From: an uncultured Clostridia bacterium
GTDB lineage: Bacteria; Bacillota; Clostridia; TANB77; CAG-508
Length of the DNA: 22,069 bases
Reading direction: 5' to 3'
Assembly (NCBI GenBank): GCA_934129785.1
Contig: CAKOWW010000019.1
Span: forward strand, 1 to 22,069
The translations under genes were made by a program, and so were the position numbers. Position 1 is the first letter of the stretch; every line of letters begins with the position of its first letter. The notes beneath the pieces were generated by a model, which searched no databases, was not told the DNA's origin, and worked only from the letters and a program-made list of their open reading frames with translations. This document shows, in pieces, positions 14,601 to 21,961 of the stretch.

Positions 14601-15486
14601 TAGTTTTCATTGGAAATCTTTTAATAATTAAATTGGAGATCCTAATATCTTTAACTCTAACTAAAGTCTTTTTAAATTCTTCAAAAGTCATTTTATCTAA
14701 TAAAGAAAAAATCATATCTATTTTATCATTTAATAAAATATCATATATTACTTTAGGAAAGCATTCACTTGATGTTATTAATTCTTTTAAATCTTTATCT
14801 GTTATGTTTGCAATTCTATCTAATAATTCTTGATTTTTTAATTCTACGATTTTATTTTTTATTTCTTCAGTTGAAGGTTTTTCTAGTACTTCTAGTATAT
14901 TAGTTACATTAATGAATCTTTTTATAATTAATTCTTTTAGTTCAATATTAATTTTTTCACTATATAAAATAGTTGTAATATTATCTATATTATAAAATTT
15001 AGTTTCTAAAGAGTATTTAATTAATTCTTGATTTTCTGAAGATGATAAAAAGTCTATAAGTAACAAGTTATCAACGCCATAATAAATTATTAGTTGTTTT
15101 AATTTTTTATCTTTTTTTCTTGATGATAAAACATCTAAAATATTTTCTTTATATAAGTATTTCACTATATATTTTTTTAGTATTTCAGGATAATGTGCTT
15201 TATATAAATCACTTTCTTTATAACAATTATATTGTGCAAATAATTTTTCAAATTCACAGTATACTTCAAAAGAAGAGGATTTATAATCTATTACTTCAGA
15301 TATAATTCTTTTAGCACTTTTTGGAACTTTTCCATTAAAAAGGAACTCAACTAATGTACTTGAGTTTGCATTTTCTAAAGTTTTTTTTAATAACTTGTCA
15401 TATTTTTTTATTATACTTTCTTTTTCTTTATAACTAATGTTAGTACTGCATAATAAAGATAGTATATTCCCCCTAGTAACAAACAT
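11620..15486 (-). CDS. 1288-aa protein: helical repeats, unassigned middle domain, C-terminal metallophosphoesterase
   Basis: A large cytoplasmic protein. The first ~780 residues are Leu/Ile/Lys/Glu-rich helices with repeating units of the form I-x2-I-L-x-S-x2-I-x-x-E-L-K-E-L-I-I-K, which suggests a HEAT-like solenoid. A middle domain (about 800-985) has YCLYAHIL, SVSPISYLG and later LLYREGVKASGIILPGG and LPFIITQ; I cannot assign it. The end (about 1005-1230) is a calcineurin-like phosphoesterase: D1013-A-H1015, SLGDNIGEGPNPHEV (D1041), GNSE (1066-1069), LCH (H1125) and GHVH (H1209, H1211), a full metal-binding set. GPNPHEV is typical of the YfcE/MJ0936-type branch. AAGGGGGAT precedes the ATG and a near-consensus promoter lies at 15513-15541. 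The substrate is unknown. Confidence 0.75.
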   Translation of the reverse strand: MFVTRGNILSLLCSTNISYKEKESIIKKYDKLLKKTLENANSSTLVEFLFNGKVPKSAKRIISEVIDYKSSSFEVYCEFEKLFAQYNCYKESDLYKAHYPEILKKYIVKYLYKENILDVLSSRKKDKKLKQLIIYYGVDNLLLIDFLSSSENQELIKYSLETKFYNIDNITTILYSEKINIELKELIIKRFINVTNILEVLEKPSTEEIKNKIVELKNQELLDRIANITDKDLKELITSSECFPKVIYDILLNDKIDMIFSLLDKMTFEEFKKTLVRVKDIRISNLIIKRFPMKTKLVLANTNDINVLSWIYNDSIPYEIKEFIMDKKENDLKNAIKDRKINSLKICYLRSSEKIPLKVQQLIIELKEDELKLDLLKKPSSIIISEILYGNYCDLYVMFLIRNGNYNLKELLEKSNEELTILILETLKDKIKSYLQGLSLKEIIEFEYFKTSYSKELVILQNKEIILEKIKELTKEELYEYLKSYEVHREIKKLILKSMNINEDDLDNCVELIKYNNIDLVIKNYNRIKSFINKSGISFEAFIQYGCGSENYKNWFSKVLEIIEFNKEEDFYEAVKYLMNKLYHEDSHKENMVYNIINYLAIIDAFKDCYKLIMNLVHNNIALDKESRDNLKRLFASTYSKKNEVIDLEDIKTIRIKILEQYKNVILNSNNIDELRKIFMEIICQKANKTLDYIGGSKTLITLKELDKDNEKINLFIKDLLKSSQVIEAVKNTNNIENLRSILKFFIIDHPDNLLIVEASFINFKKNIQKLFELDAKLNLTSLDSNIAKEFIDEKLSKKYGGLVYDFSKVNYCLYAHILSRSEKVENLINGISCSKANFLSVSPISYLGQKYYFDRTSTTFAIDKIPTGSFIHSSLVNMGTNFSITNNSAEVKELERTERGILETSAVTFNNAEVLLYREGVKASGIILPGGRIPSEEELFLHKEYNLPFIITQEVMEPISNVKKVFGLNDIEFEFEKMPKELDDIFKSLTNSLNINCLENIYTGRQIAVITDAHSLYEPTLAVLEEIRKNGITEIYSLGDNIGEGPNPHEVLGLLEDYNVISVAGNSEYYNTLGIEPFIYFDEIRKENQEWTNSKLSNSDLETLKLYKPSLDLTIGDQKIALCHFANDIRWDYFGENSTWAYHGNFKRGKTSKQFLYTNSKEAKLKIKEAIEGKSLSNPRIAGYLDALNNPIFEGKRVTDYDAILQGHVHFNLSDRLFTTKIETLRAVGMGQTKKDLDTACYYVLKEKCDGTFDIEKRLVDFNKNVMLANIVSSDIPHKEKILRFVR

Positions 15487-15512
15487 ATATATCCCCCTTA
15501 ATAATTAGTTAT

Positions 15513-15541
15513 ATTTTACCATAAACACTCAATTTTGTCAA
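15513..15541 (-). promoter_or_regulatory. promoter of the 1288-aa gene
   Basis: On the minus strand a perfect TTGACA (15536-15541), 17 bases, then TGGTAAAAT, an extended -10 with TAAAAT at 15513-15518. A second TTTGACA copy lies 12 bases farther upstream (15548-15554). Confidence 0.8.
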
Positions 15542-15563
15542 ATTCATGTCAAAGAAAAAGGTA

Positions 15564-15788
15564 TTACTTTTTCTTAGTAGCTCTTTTTTGAGCAACTTTT
15601 TTAATACCTTCTTTAACTTCATTTGCAAGTTCTTTATTCTTTTTATCTTCATAAGTTGTTTTACCTGTAATATCATGATATGCTTCTTTAATACCTTCAC
15701 GAACTGCCCATTTGATTAAAAAATAAATAAGTAAACTAATTATAAATACTAATAGCGCTAGTAAAATAAAACTGATTGTGTTATTCAT
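15564..15788 (-). CDS. small single-pass membrane protein
   Basis: A 74-aa protein that starts at an ATG (15788) with AAAGGAGGA six bases upstream; the longer in-frame alternative lacks a ribosome site. Residues about 5-25 (ISFILLALLVFIISLLIYFL) form one transmembrane helix. The remainder is cytoplasmic-type and charged, ending in a Lys/Arg-rich tail (KKVAQKRATKKK), so an N-out, C-in topology is likely. No family is recognised. It lies between the S41 peptidase and the 1288-aa gene, with its own candidate -10 (TATAAT, 15807-15812) and poor -35. Confidence 0.75.
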   Translation of the reverse strand: MNNTISFILLALLVFIISLLIYFLIKWAVREGIKEAYHDITGKTTYEDKKNKELANEVKEGIKKVAQKRATKKK

Positions 15789-15806
15789 TTTGTCCTCCTT
15801 TTTATA

Positions 15807-15835
15807 ATTATACAATATTTTGTTAATAATTTTAA
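15807..15835 (-). promoter_or_regulatory. candidate promoter of the small membrane protein
   Basis: A perfect TATAAT (15807-15812) sits 17 bases after TTAAAA (15830-15835), a poor -35. The leader would be only about a dozen bases, carrying the ribosome site. Confidence 0.4.
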
Positions 15836-17400
15836 GATATTTTTTCTTTATTCAAATAATTTAATATATATTCTATTTCATAATCTATTTTTTCATTGAA
15901 TATTTTAATTATTGTATCTTCATTTATCGGGATTTTTATGTCCAATTTTATTCCGCCGTCTTTTTTATTGTCACTATCTATTATTACTGTGTTTTTTTCA
16001 TCACCACATGCAATACTTGGTATTGATATCAAAATATTACCAGGCATAATAATTTTCTTTTTTACTGTTGAAATACTACCGTTGGTACTAGTTAAACCGG
16101 CCACTTTTATATTTTCTTTCTTTTGTAAGTTGTAAGCTATAATTTCACCTGCACTTATGGTATTACCATTAACTATAATAACGGTTGGTATATTTATCTT
16201 TTTATAACCATTTACATATATTTCATTTATTTTCTTATACTTATTATTTTTTAAAATACTTTCCTTAATATATAAATAATCGTTTGCACTAAAATAGCTT
16301 GCAATAACACTACCTACTAAATCACTACCGCCTTCATTATTTCTTAAATCTAATATTAAATTTTTTGACTCATCTTTATTTATATTATCAACTATTTTAT
16401 CCATAGTTTTCTTAACATATTTTATATCATCTTTTTCATTTGTTATTTTCAAATAAGACGTATTATTAAAAACTTTGTAGTTAAAATTTTCTTCTTCATT
16501 AGTTTTTGTAAATATTTTAATTTTTTCTTTTACATATTTATAACCATTATCAATTGATTTTAAGTTAATAACTTGTTTTCTTCCTTCCTTATTTATAAAA
16601 GTTATTTCATTTTCTTCATTACCTGTTGCAGATAAATAAATAGGAAGATAGTAATTTAAAACATTTTTATTAGAAATATTAGGACTAGAAACATTTAAAT
16701 ATTTTAAAGATTGTATTTCGTTATTTATATCCTTACCATTCCATTTTGTTATTATATTTCCTTCTCGTAAACCCTTTTTATATGCCATACTTTCATGGGA
16801 AACACCTGTTGCTACATAAGTCTTATTATCTAAGAAAAATATATTAAAATCATAATATCTATTATAAAAACTTTCTTTTGCTTCTTCTAATTTTGTGTTA
16901 TTAATTAAACTTTTAATGCCAATGTGAGCATCATTAAACTCATTTAAATAATTTTCTAGTAATTGATAGTATTTTATTTCGTTATTTATATTTTTAAATT
17001 CTATTATATATTTCTGATATAGATTATCATAATTAATATTTTTATGCTTATTTAAAACATAATTTTTCTTTAAACTTTCATGTAATTTATTAAAAGATTC
17101 TATATAATTTAAAGAAGCAAAATTTTGTATTTTAAATGTAGTTATTGAATAGCTTACTAAAATTATTAAAATAATTGTTAATAAAGTTTGTTTTATTAAT
17201 GTCTTATTTGTTAAAGATGCGATTATAGATAAAAATGCTGCAAGATAAATTGTTTTAAATAATAAGTTTTCATTACTTATTTTTATATGAATAAAACACA
17301 ATATAAATGGAATAAGTAATAAGCAATTTTTCTTTTTAAATAAATATAAAATAATTACTAATAAAAACAAAATTTCTATAATTAAATCTTTTAATACCAT
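15832..17400 (-). CDS. membrane-anchored S41 family (C-terminal-processing-like) serine peptidase
   Basis: A 522-aa protein from the ATG at 17400. The N-terminal ~90 residues hold about four hydrophobic helices, so the catalytic part is membrane-tethered and probably extracellular. After a helical segment with NEFNDAHIGI comes a PDZ-like stretch (VATGVSHESMAYKKGLREGN, about 195-215). The S41 core follows, with LILDLRNNEGGSD (348-360) and VNGNTISAGE with the nucleophile Ser416 and Glu419. The usual distal Lys motif is hard to place: the family's GKG-like region reads AGLTSTNGS. The start is uncertain: no clear ribosome site precedes 17400, and the 17445 GTG alternative lies inside the upstream terminator. 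Expression may rely on read-through from the 555-aa gene. Confidence 0.85.
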   Translation of the reverse strand: MVLKDLIIEILFLLVIILYLFKKKNCLLLIPFILCFIHIKISNENLLFKTIYLAAFLSIIASLTNKTLIKQTLLTIILIILVSYSITTFKIQNFASLNYIESFNKLHESLKKNYVLNKHKNINYDNLYQKYIIEFKNINNEIKYYQLLENYLNEFNDAHIGIKSLINNTKLEEAKESFYNRYYDFNIFFLDNKTYVATGVSHESMAYKKGLREGNIITKWNGKDINNEIQSLKYLNVSSPNISNKNVLNYYLPIYLSATGNEENEITFINKEGRKQVINLKSIDNGYKYVKEKIKIFTKTNEEENFNYKVFNNTSYLKITNEKDDIKYVKKTMDKIVDNINKDESKNLILDLRNNEGGSDLVGSVIASYFSANDYLYIKESILKNNKYKKINEIYVNGYKKINIPTVIIVNGNTISAGEIIAYNLQKKENIKVAGLTSTNGSISTVKKKIIMPGNILISIPSIACGDEKNTVIIDSDNKKDGGIKLDIKIPINEDTIIKIFNEKIDYEIEYILNYLNKEKIS

Positions 17401-17424
17401 GATTATCACATTTTTATTCTTAAC

Positions 17425-17448
17425 AAAAAAAGTGGTTTTATCCACTTT
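17425..17448 (-). terminator. intrinsic terminator of the 555-aa gene
   Basis: On the minus strand AAAGTGG (17448-17442) and CCACTTT (17435-17429) form a 7-bp stem with a 6-base loop, continuing into TTTT. It begins within the stop codon of the 555-aa gene and lies 25 bases before the S41 start. Confidence 0.8.
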
Positions 17449-19114
17449 ATATTAATATTCTTCTTAGCACTTCATCTTTTTTTAGGAATTCTTTAATTGC
17501 TTCTTCATTTCTATAAATCATGTTGATAAAGTCCGTTATTGAAACTTCACATTTAAATGTTAAAACACCTTCATAAATATCTTCAAAAACTATTTTATCA
17601 ATACGGTTTTCGACGGTTTTTATTTTATAATTGCCATGAGAAATACTATTTCTTATACCATTAATTATTGCCTTATTTCTTAAGTGATTTTCATTAAAAT
17701 TTTCATAAAGATTTATTTCATTTAATCTTATTAGTAAAGTTTTTAATTCTTCATAAATTTTATCTCTTTCTTGATATGATTTTTTTAAATTACTTTGTAA
17801 AATTGATTTAGCTTTTAAATTACCGTTTTTAGTTACATGCAATAGACTTTGTTCATTTTTAGAAATTTTAGCATCCATTTCTGTAATTTTCTTTTTCTTA
17901 CTTGCTAGCTCTATTAAAATACTATTTTTAATGCCGTTATCCTTATTTATATATAAAACATTTATAGAGCTTAAATCAAGAGTGCTATAATCTAAACCAT
18001 CACTTGGTATAAATGTATATTCATTACTATTTTCTAAAAACTTATCATTTCCATAAGAGAATATGGCTTCAAAAAGAGCAAATGATGTTGTTGCTAACTC
18101 TTCTAATCCAATTGTATCATAACTACATACAGTTTTATATTCTTCAAGAACTTTTCCATAATTAACTGTTTGATTTTCATAAGCAATTTGAAGTATTATC
18201 ATATTCTTTTTTAGTGATTCTACCAAATGTTTTTTGGGATTAAGTCTACTCTCTAAATCTTTTTTCATAAATCTTATTTGATGTTCATAAGGCATATTTT
18301 TAGGGTAGTTATAATAAACATAATCAGTTATTTCTTCGATTAAATCTTCTTTTAAGGGAGTTTTTTTCCAATCAAAAGAGTAACCTTGATTAGCAAATTT
18401 CTTTTTAGCTTGCACTAGTAATCCTATAGAAGAATTTGCTTCATAAGCACTGGTAACCAAACCATCAGCTATTTTAATTATTTCATCATTTAAAGTTCCA
18501 CCATCATGTTTTTCAAAACTAAAGCTCATTTTACTAAATGTTCTTAAAAAACCTTTTATTTCACTTTTAGTTTTTAATGACTTAGTTCTATTTTTATCAG
18601 GCTTATTCATTACTACAATATCATTTTTATATTCGGTATTAGATGAGTTTAAATAATAACAATCTATGGATTTAGAAATCATGTTAATAACACTTGACAT
18701 TCCAAGTGACATCATACAATTTTCAAGTTTAAATAAAATTTTCTTGTTTTCTAAATCTATAATAAATTCTCCATGTGCTAGTTTATTTCTAATTAAACCA
18801 ACAATTTCTTCTGGATTTTTAAATATTACTCCATCAATTTCAAAACCATCTTTTGTTTGAACGGCAACTTCTTTAACACAATTTAAGATTCCTTCATCAA
18901 TGGTTTTACAAATAAAATTGTTTTTTGATCCTTCGATTAATTCTTCCTTAACAACAAATAAACTACACATTGCTAAACTGAATTTAGCCATGTAAAAATA
19001 ATCTTCTTTTAATATGAAATCACTTACTTTAGAGCTCCCCATAAAACAATCTGTTAAAAACATTGTGTATGCTTTAATACCTCCGTAAAGTAAAAAAAAT
19101 GTATTTACATCCAT
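17447..19114 (-). CDS. uncharacterised 555-aa protein with two HEPN-type Rx4H motifs
   Basis: I recognise no named family. Two copies of the same signature stand at opposite ends. GLIRNKLAHGEFIID carries Arg109-Asn-x3-His114, and GIRNSISHGNYKI carries Arg488-Asn-x3-His493. Both are followed by a similar beta-rich stretch with I-x-F and a helix entering 'DFINMI' or 'SVINMI'. That looks like a tandem HEPN duplication with a long helical middle, including a Lys-rich coiled-coil-like region (about 405-475). HEPN Rx4H proteins are usually metal-independent RNases of toxin or defence systems. A strong promoter (TTGACA-17-TAAAAT) and a GGGGG ribosome site precede it; a terminator ends it. Upstream is an XRE membrane regulator. 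The RNase role is inferred. Confidence 0.6.
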   Translation of the reverse strand: MDVNTFFLLYGGIKAYTMFLTDCFMGSSKVSDFILKEDYFYMAKFSLAMCSLFVVKEELIEGSKNNFICKTIDEGILNCVKEVAVQTKDGFEIDGVIFKNPEEIVGLIRNKLAHGEFIIDLENKKILFKLENCMMSLGMSSVINMISKSIDCYYLNSSNTEYKNDIVVMNKPDKNRTKSLKTKSEIKGFLRTFSKMSFSFEKHDGGTLNDEIIKIADGLVTSAYEANSSIGLLVQAKKKFANQGYSFDWKKTPLKEDLIEEITDYVYYNYPKNMPYEHQIRFMKKDLESRLNPKKHLVESLKKNMIILQIAYENQTVNYGKVLEEYKTVCSYDTIGLEELATTSFALFEAIFSYGNDKFLENSNEYTFIPSDGLDYSTLDLSSINVLYINKDNGIKNSILIELASKKKKITEMDAKISKNEQSLLHVTKNGNLKAKSILQSNLKKSYQERDKIYEELKTLLIRLNEINLYENFNENHLRNKAIINGIRNSISHGNYKIKTVENRIDKIVFEDIYEGVLTFKCEVSITDFINMIYRNEEAIKEFLKKDEVLRRILI

Positions 19115-19138
19115 TATAAAACCCCCGGTTAGAGCTAT

Positions 19139-19167
19139 ATTTTAGCACTTAACGAGGGCATTGTCAA
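19139..19167 (-). promoter_or_regulatory. promoter of the double-HEPN gene
   Basis: On the minus strand a perfect TTGACA (19162-19167), 17 bases, TAAAAT (19139-19144). The -35 sits just after the stop codon of the XRE/DUF2975 gene, so the gene is transcribed on its own. The architecture matches the 1288-aa gene's promoter. Confidence 0.8.
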
Positions 19168-19168
19168 A

Positions 19169-20014
19169 TTAGTTTTCATACATTTTACTTTTACTATCCA
19201 GTTGAAGCTCATAGCCATATTCAAATATAAAGGAGATACTATAAATTATTAAAGCATATATTATGTCAGTTAACTCTAATTCAGCACCTAGATTTAATTC
19301 CATTATTAAACTACACATAACGCCATAAATAAAACTAAATACAATGTTAAATATAATAAAATATGATATTTTTTTGATACAAATTATGTTATCTAAAGTA
19401 AATGGTGTATCTCCATTATGAATATTAAAGAATAACTTATATAAATTTTCAAATACTTTAGCTATACAAATTATGCTAATTAAACTTCCAACTAATAATA
19501 TTTCAGCATGAATGATTATTTCACTAAAAGAATGATTATTGATATATTCATAAGCTAGTTCGCCATTTGTTGTGATATTACCAACTTTGACATTTGATAT
19601 AAAAAGATCAGTTCCATTAATTCTTGCAGATTTACCTATAAATGGTAAGGCAAGAATTATTATGCCTATTAAAACAGCTACACCAATAAATATCTTATTT
19701 ACTATGTTTGCCATTATATAAATAATTTTGCTTATTAACTTCACTTTTATTTGCTTTTCTTTTTTGAATTTAACTACACTTTCTTTTATTTCACTGTCTA
19801 AAGATTCTATGTCTGTAAAGTCTTCATGTACCAAATCATTGATTTTACATTTAAATATTTCACAAAGACACATTATATTATTCATACTTGGAAAATTTTC
19901 TCCGGTTTCCCACTTTGAAACGCTTTGTCTTGATACTCCAAGTTTTTCTGCTAGATATTCTTGAGATATATTTTTTGACTTTCTAATATTTTTTAAGTTT
20001 TCACCAAATTTCAT
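19169..20014 (-). CDS. XRE-family regulator with DUF2975 membrane domain
   Basis: A 281-aa protein. Residues 1-65 are an XRE helix-turn-helix (NLKNIRKSKNISQEYLAEKL, then VSRQSVSKWETGENFP). A charged linker follows. After it come four hydrophobic helices (about 108-128, 170-190, 215-240 and 252-270), with HNGDTPFTLDNI at about 196-207, the signature of DUF2975. This design places a DNA-binding head on a membrane anchor, as in membrane-bound one-component regulators; the signal is unknown. AAAGGGTG precedes the ATG. The upstream region (20040-20075) has repeated TTGATA boxes (for example TTGATA-18-TAATAT) that could be promoter or self-operator sites. Confidence 0.85.
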   Translation of the reverse strand: MKFGENLKNIRKSKNISQEYLAEKLGVSRQSVSKWETGENFPSMNNIMCLCEIFKCKINDLVHEDFTDIESLDSEIKESVVKFKKEKQIKVKLISKIIYIMANIVNKIFIGVAVLIGIIILALPFIGKSARINGTDLFISNVKVGNITTNGELAYEYINNHSFSEIIIHAEILLVGSLISIICIAKVFENLYKLFFNIHNGDTPFTLDNIICIKKISYFIIFNIVFSFIYGVMCSLIMELNLGAELELTDIIYALIIYSISFIFEYGYELQLDSKSKMYEN

Positions 20015-20091
20015 AAATACACCCTTTCTTTTTACAAAATAATTATATTATCAATTATCTAATTATTCTATCAACTTTTAAGTGCATTTTA

Positions 20092-20967
20092 TTATTTTCT
20101 TGTTTTTATAATATCATCCTTCTTTACATTTCCTATGAGTAACGAAGAATTTACATCATGATTTTTAAAATTATTATTAACTATCTTTTCATCATAGTTA
20201 GCATAACAATATTTACAAAAATGTTTACAGGAATTATATACACCAATGTCAACCATCTCTACACAGTTACATTTTCTTGCTTTCCAACTTTTATACTTTT
20301 TACCTGTTAATCTATATGCAAGTTCATGTGATAAACATTCCCCTTTTGTAAAACCATATTCTGTAAGATTTCGATCTTCAAAACAAGTTTGAACTTTCAT
20401 TTTGTTGAGTTTTGCTATTTTACTAAAATTTTTTCCAATTATTTTATAATCTTCTTCTGTAAATTTACGATACTGTAACACATTTTTGTTCTTTAAAACA
20501 TTTTTATATTCATCTAGAAATGACACAATTATAGTTTCTACATATCCATTTAGTAACATACACAATTTTTTAAATGCTTTAATATGATAAGTAATGTTAT
20601 ATTTTTCACTTAAGAATATTGGATCGTATCTTACAGAAACGTTTTCTTTACCAATTGCTTGTGATATTTTTTTTACAGCTTCAATAACTTCTTTTTTTGA
20701 AGGAACGTTTGGTTCAATATCTATTTTATATGGTGTTATTGTTATTTGAAATAAATATGGAATTTTAATTTTGTTTAAATCATTTAATATTGGTATTGGA
20801 TTTTTAGTACAAAATAAAATTAAATCAACATCTGAAAAATTAATTCTACTTACTAACTTAGGATTAAAAGGATTTCTTACGTCCACAAAACCCGCTTCTA
20901 CTCTTTTAATTAACCATTTTTCGTAAAATGCTATAATATCTGTTCTACTACTTACATTTAATATCAT
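20092..20967 (-). CDS. DUF1848 family protein with C-terminal Cys cluster
   Basis: A 291-aa protein. It begins ILNVSSRTDIIAFYEKW, with VDVRNPFNPKLVSR (about 28-41), FCTKNP (52-57), DIEPNVPSK (83-91), VRYDPIFLS (112-120) and VSFLDEY (148-154), the ordered signatures of DUF1848. The end holds a cysteine cluster: Cys233 and Cys235, then Cys247-x3-Cys251-x2-Cys254 in SCKHFCKYCYAN. The CxxxCxxC triad is the radical-SAM-type iron-sulfur pattern, here at the C-terminus. The biochemical role is unknown. No strong ribosome site precedes the ATG, so initiation may be weak. I see no terminator before the XRE gene, so both may share a transcript. Confidence 0.85.
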   Translation of the reverse strand: MILNVSSRTDIIAFYEKWLIKRVEAGFVDVRNPFNPKLVSRINFSDVDLILFCTKNPIPILNDLNKIKIPYLFQITITPYKIDIEPNVPSKKEVIEAVKKISQAIGKENVSVRYDPIFLSEKYNITYHIKAFKKLCMLLNGYVETIIVSFLDEYKNVLKNKNVLQYRKFTEEDYKIIGKNFSKIAKLNKMKVQTCFEDRNLTEYGFTKGECLSHELAYRLTGKKYKSWKARKCNCVEMVDIGVYNSCKHFCKYCYANYDEKIVNNNFKNHDVNSSLLIGNVKKDDIIKTRK

Positions 20968-21119
20968 TTTTCATGAGTTATTATTATTGTAAAACTATAT
21001 TTTTATATTCACTATAATAATTTATTTCCTTTCATATTTTTTTATGTTGACTTTATCAATTGTCTTTACAAGCAAATTATATTATTAGATGAAATATTTG
21101 TCAAATTATGAAAAACTTA
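20968..21119. other. AT-rich intergenic region before the small RNA
   Basis: About 150 bases without a gene. On the minus strand a weak promoter for the DUF1848 gene may be TTGATA-17-TATGAA (around 21020-21057). No repeat or structured element was found. The next signal is the small-RNA promoter starting at 21120. Confidence 0.4.
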
Positions 21120-21148
21120 TTGACAAACTTTAAAAAAAATATTAAGAT
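21120..21148 (+). promoter_or_regulatory. promoter of the predicted small RNA
   Basis: A perfect TTGACA (21120-21125), 17 bases, then TAAGAT (21143-21148). A TATACT immediately downstream (21149-21154) is too far for this -35. Transcription would start near 21155, at the first hairpin. Confidence 0.65.
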
Positions 21149-21154
21149 TATACT

Positions 21155-21254
21155 AGCATGATACAAGTCATGCTAATAACCTGATCTCTCTTACGAATCT
21201 CAATGTGAAGAGATCAACCAAAACCCCCTGAAGGAGCCGAAAGGCTCCGTTTTT
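21155..21254 (+). ncRNA. predicted ~100-nt structured small RNA
   Basis: Promoter, three hairpins and terminator in a gene-free stretch, with no open frame. Hairpin 1 is AGCATGA/TCATGCT (21155-21161 with 21168-21174). Hairpin 2 is GATCTCT/AGAGATC (21183-21189 with 21209-21215) around a 19-base loop. A single-stranded AACCCCCTGAA (21222-21232) follows. Then comes a GGAGCC-GAAA-GGCTCC terminator stem with T5. The C-run could pair with Shine-Dalgarno sequences, as in C-rich regulatory RNAs. A riboswitch for the downstream acetyltransferase is the alternative, but 120 bases and a second promoter region separate them. I match it to no known RNA family. Confidence 0.55.
21233..21254 (+). terminator. 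terminator of the small RNA
   Basis: GGAGCC (21233-21238), a GAAA tetraloop and GGCTCC (21243-21248) make a strong GC stem followed by GTTTTT. This is the most GC-rich stem in the right end of the window. Confidence 0.9.
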
Positions 21255-21332
21255 AATATATAAATGTACAGCTAAAAAATAATTATTATAAAAATTATTT
21301 AATAAGCTAAATTGATTCTTTCATAATCTCAT

Positions 21333-21352
21333 TTAATATGATATCATATTAA
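21333..21352 (+). promoter_or_regulatory. perfect 20-bp palindrome, candidate operator of the acetyltransferase gene
   Basis: TTAATATGAT is followed directly by its exact reverse complement ATCATATTAA. It lies 26 bases before the GNAT start and overlaps the likely -10 region (TATGAT, with TTGATT at 21312-21317 as a loosely spaced -35). Dyad symmetry at this place suits a dimeric repressor. Confidence 0.6.
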
Positions 21353-21378
21353 TAACTAAATGTTAAGGAAGTGATAAT

Positions 21379-21951
21379 ATGAGTTTTTTAGTAAGGGAAA
21401 TAACTAAAAATGATAAACAAGAATTAGAAAGTATGGCAAAGGAATTTCAAAATGCAAATGATGAATATCCTTTTGAAGGAATAAATAATTTTCAAAACAT
21501 ATTAAATCATTCTTTTGAAGAGTTTTTTAATTCATTAGAAAAAAACAAACATATTAGTGATACTAATCCAAATTGGGCTAATCAAACTTCATATGTTTTA
21601 ACTGATGAATTTGGAAAAATATATGGTGCAGCAAATGTAAGACATGAACTTAAAGGAAAATTATTTGAAATTGGAGGAAATGTTGGCTATGCCATTAGAC
21701 CTAGTGAAAGAAAAAAAGGATATGCTACCACTTTGTTAGGTTTATTATTAAATGAATTTGATAAACTGGGAATTGAAAATGCTTTGGTTACATGTCGTGA
21801 AAATAATATAGCATCTAAAAGAACTATGAATAAGTTTATTGGAAAGTCTGATACACTAGTACCATCTATGCATGAAGGTATTATGGAATATAGATATTGG
21901 ATTTATGTTAAAGATAATTTAAAAGCAAAAGAAGAGTTTACATCTAGGTAA
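21379..21951 (+). CDS. GNAT family N-acetyltransferase
   Basis: A 190-aa protein. YAIRPSERKKGYATTLLGLL (about 108-127) is the GNAT motif A, where the R/K-x-x-G-Y/x-A/G loop grips the pyrophosphate of acetyl-CoA. It is preceded by the strand FEIGGNVGY and followed by CRENNIASKRTMNKF, the motif B helix with the conserved N...S...N/K pattern. The acceptor is unknown: amino acids, small amines or antibiotics are all possible for the family. The N-terminal ~65 residues have PFEGINNF. AAGGAAGTGAT precedes the ATG; a 20-bp palindrome suggests repression. A strong terminator overlaps the stop codon. Confidence 0.9.
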   Translation: MSFLVREITKNDKQELESMAKEFQNANDEYPFEGINNFQNILNHSFEEFFNSLEKNKHISDTNPNWANQTSYVLTDEFGKIYGAANVRHELKGKLFEIGGNVGYAIRPSERKKGYATTLLGLLLNEFDKLGIENALVTCRENNIASKRTMNKFIGKSDTLVPSMHEGIMEYRYWIYVKDNLKAKEEFTSR

Positions 21952-21960
21952 ACTCTTTTT
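21932..21960 (+). terminator. terminator of the acetyltransferase gene, probably bidirectional
   Basis: AAGAGTTTAC (21932-21941) and GTAAACTCTT (21948-21957) form a 10-bp stem with a 6-base loop and T-run. It includes the stop codon. On the minus strand it is followed by CTTTTGC and may also end the convergent gene from the right. Confidence 0.9.
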
Positions 21961-21961
21961 G

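Noticed and set aside
15509..15700. 63-codon minus-strand frame overlapping the small membrane protein
   Set aside because: It is an alternate frame of a Lys-rich coding region with repeated KVLKK-like residues and no ribosome site; the 74-aa frame has a strong one.
21155..21254. Mini-ykkC, SRP or 6S RNA assignment for the small RNA
   Set aside because: There are no ACGR tetraloop pairs, no SRP GGAAG/AGCAG core and no 6S-style large open bubble, so no family was assigned.
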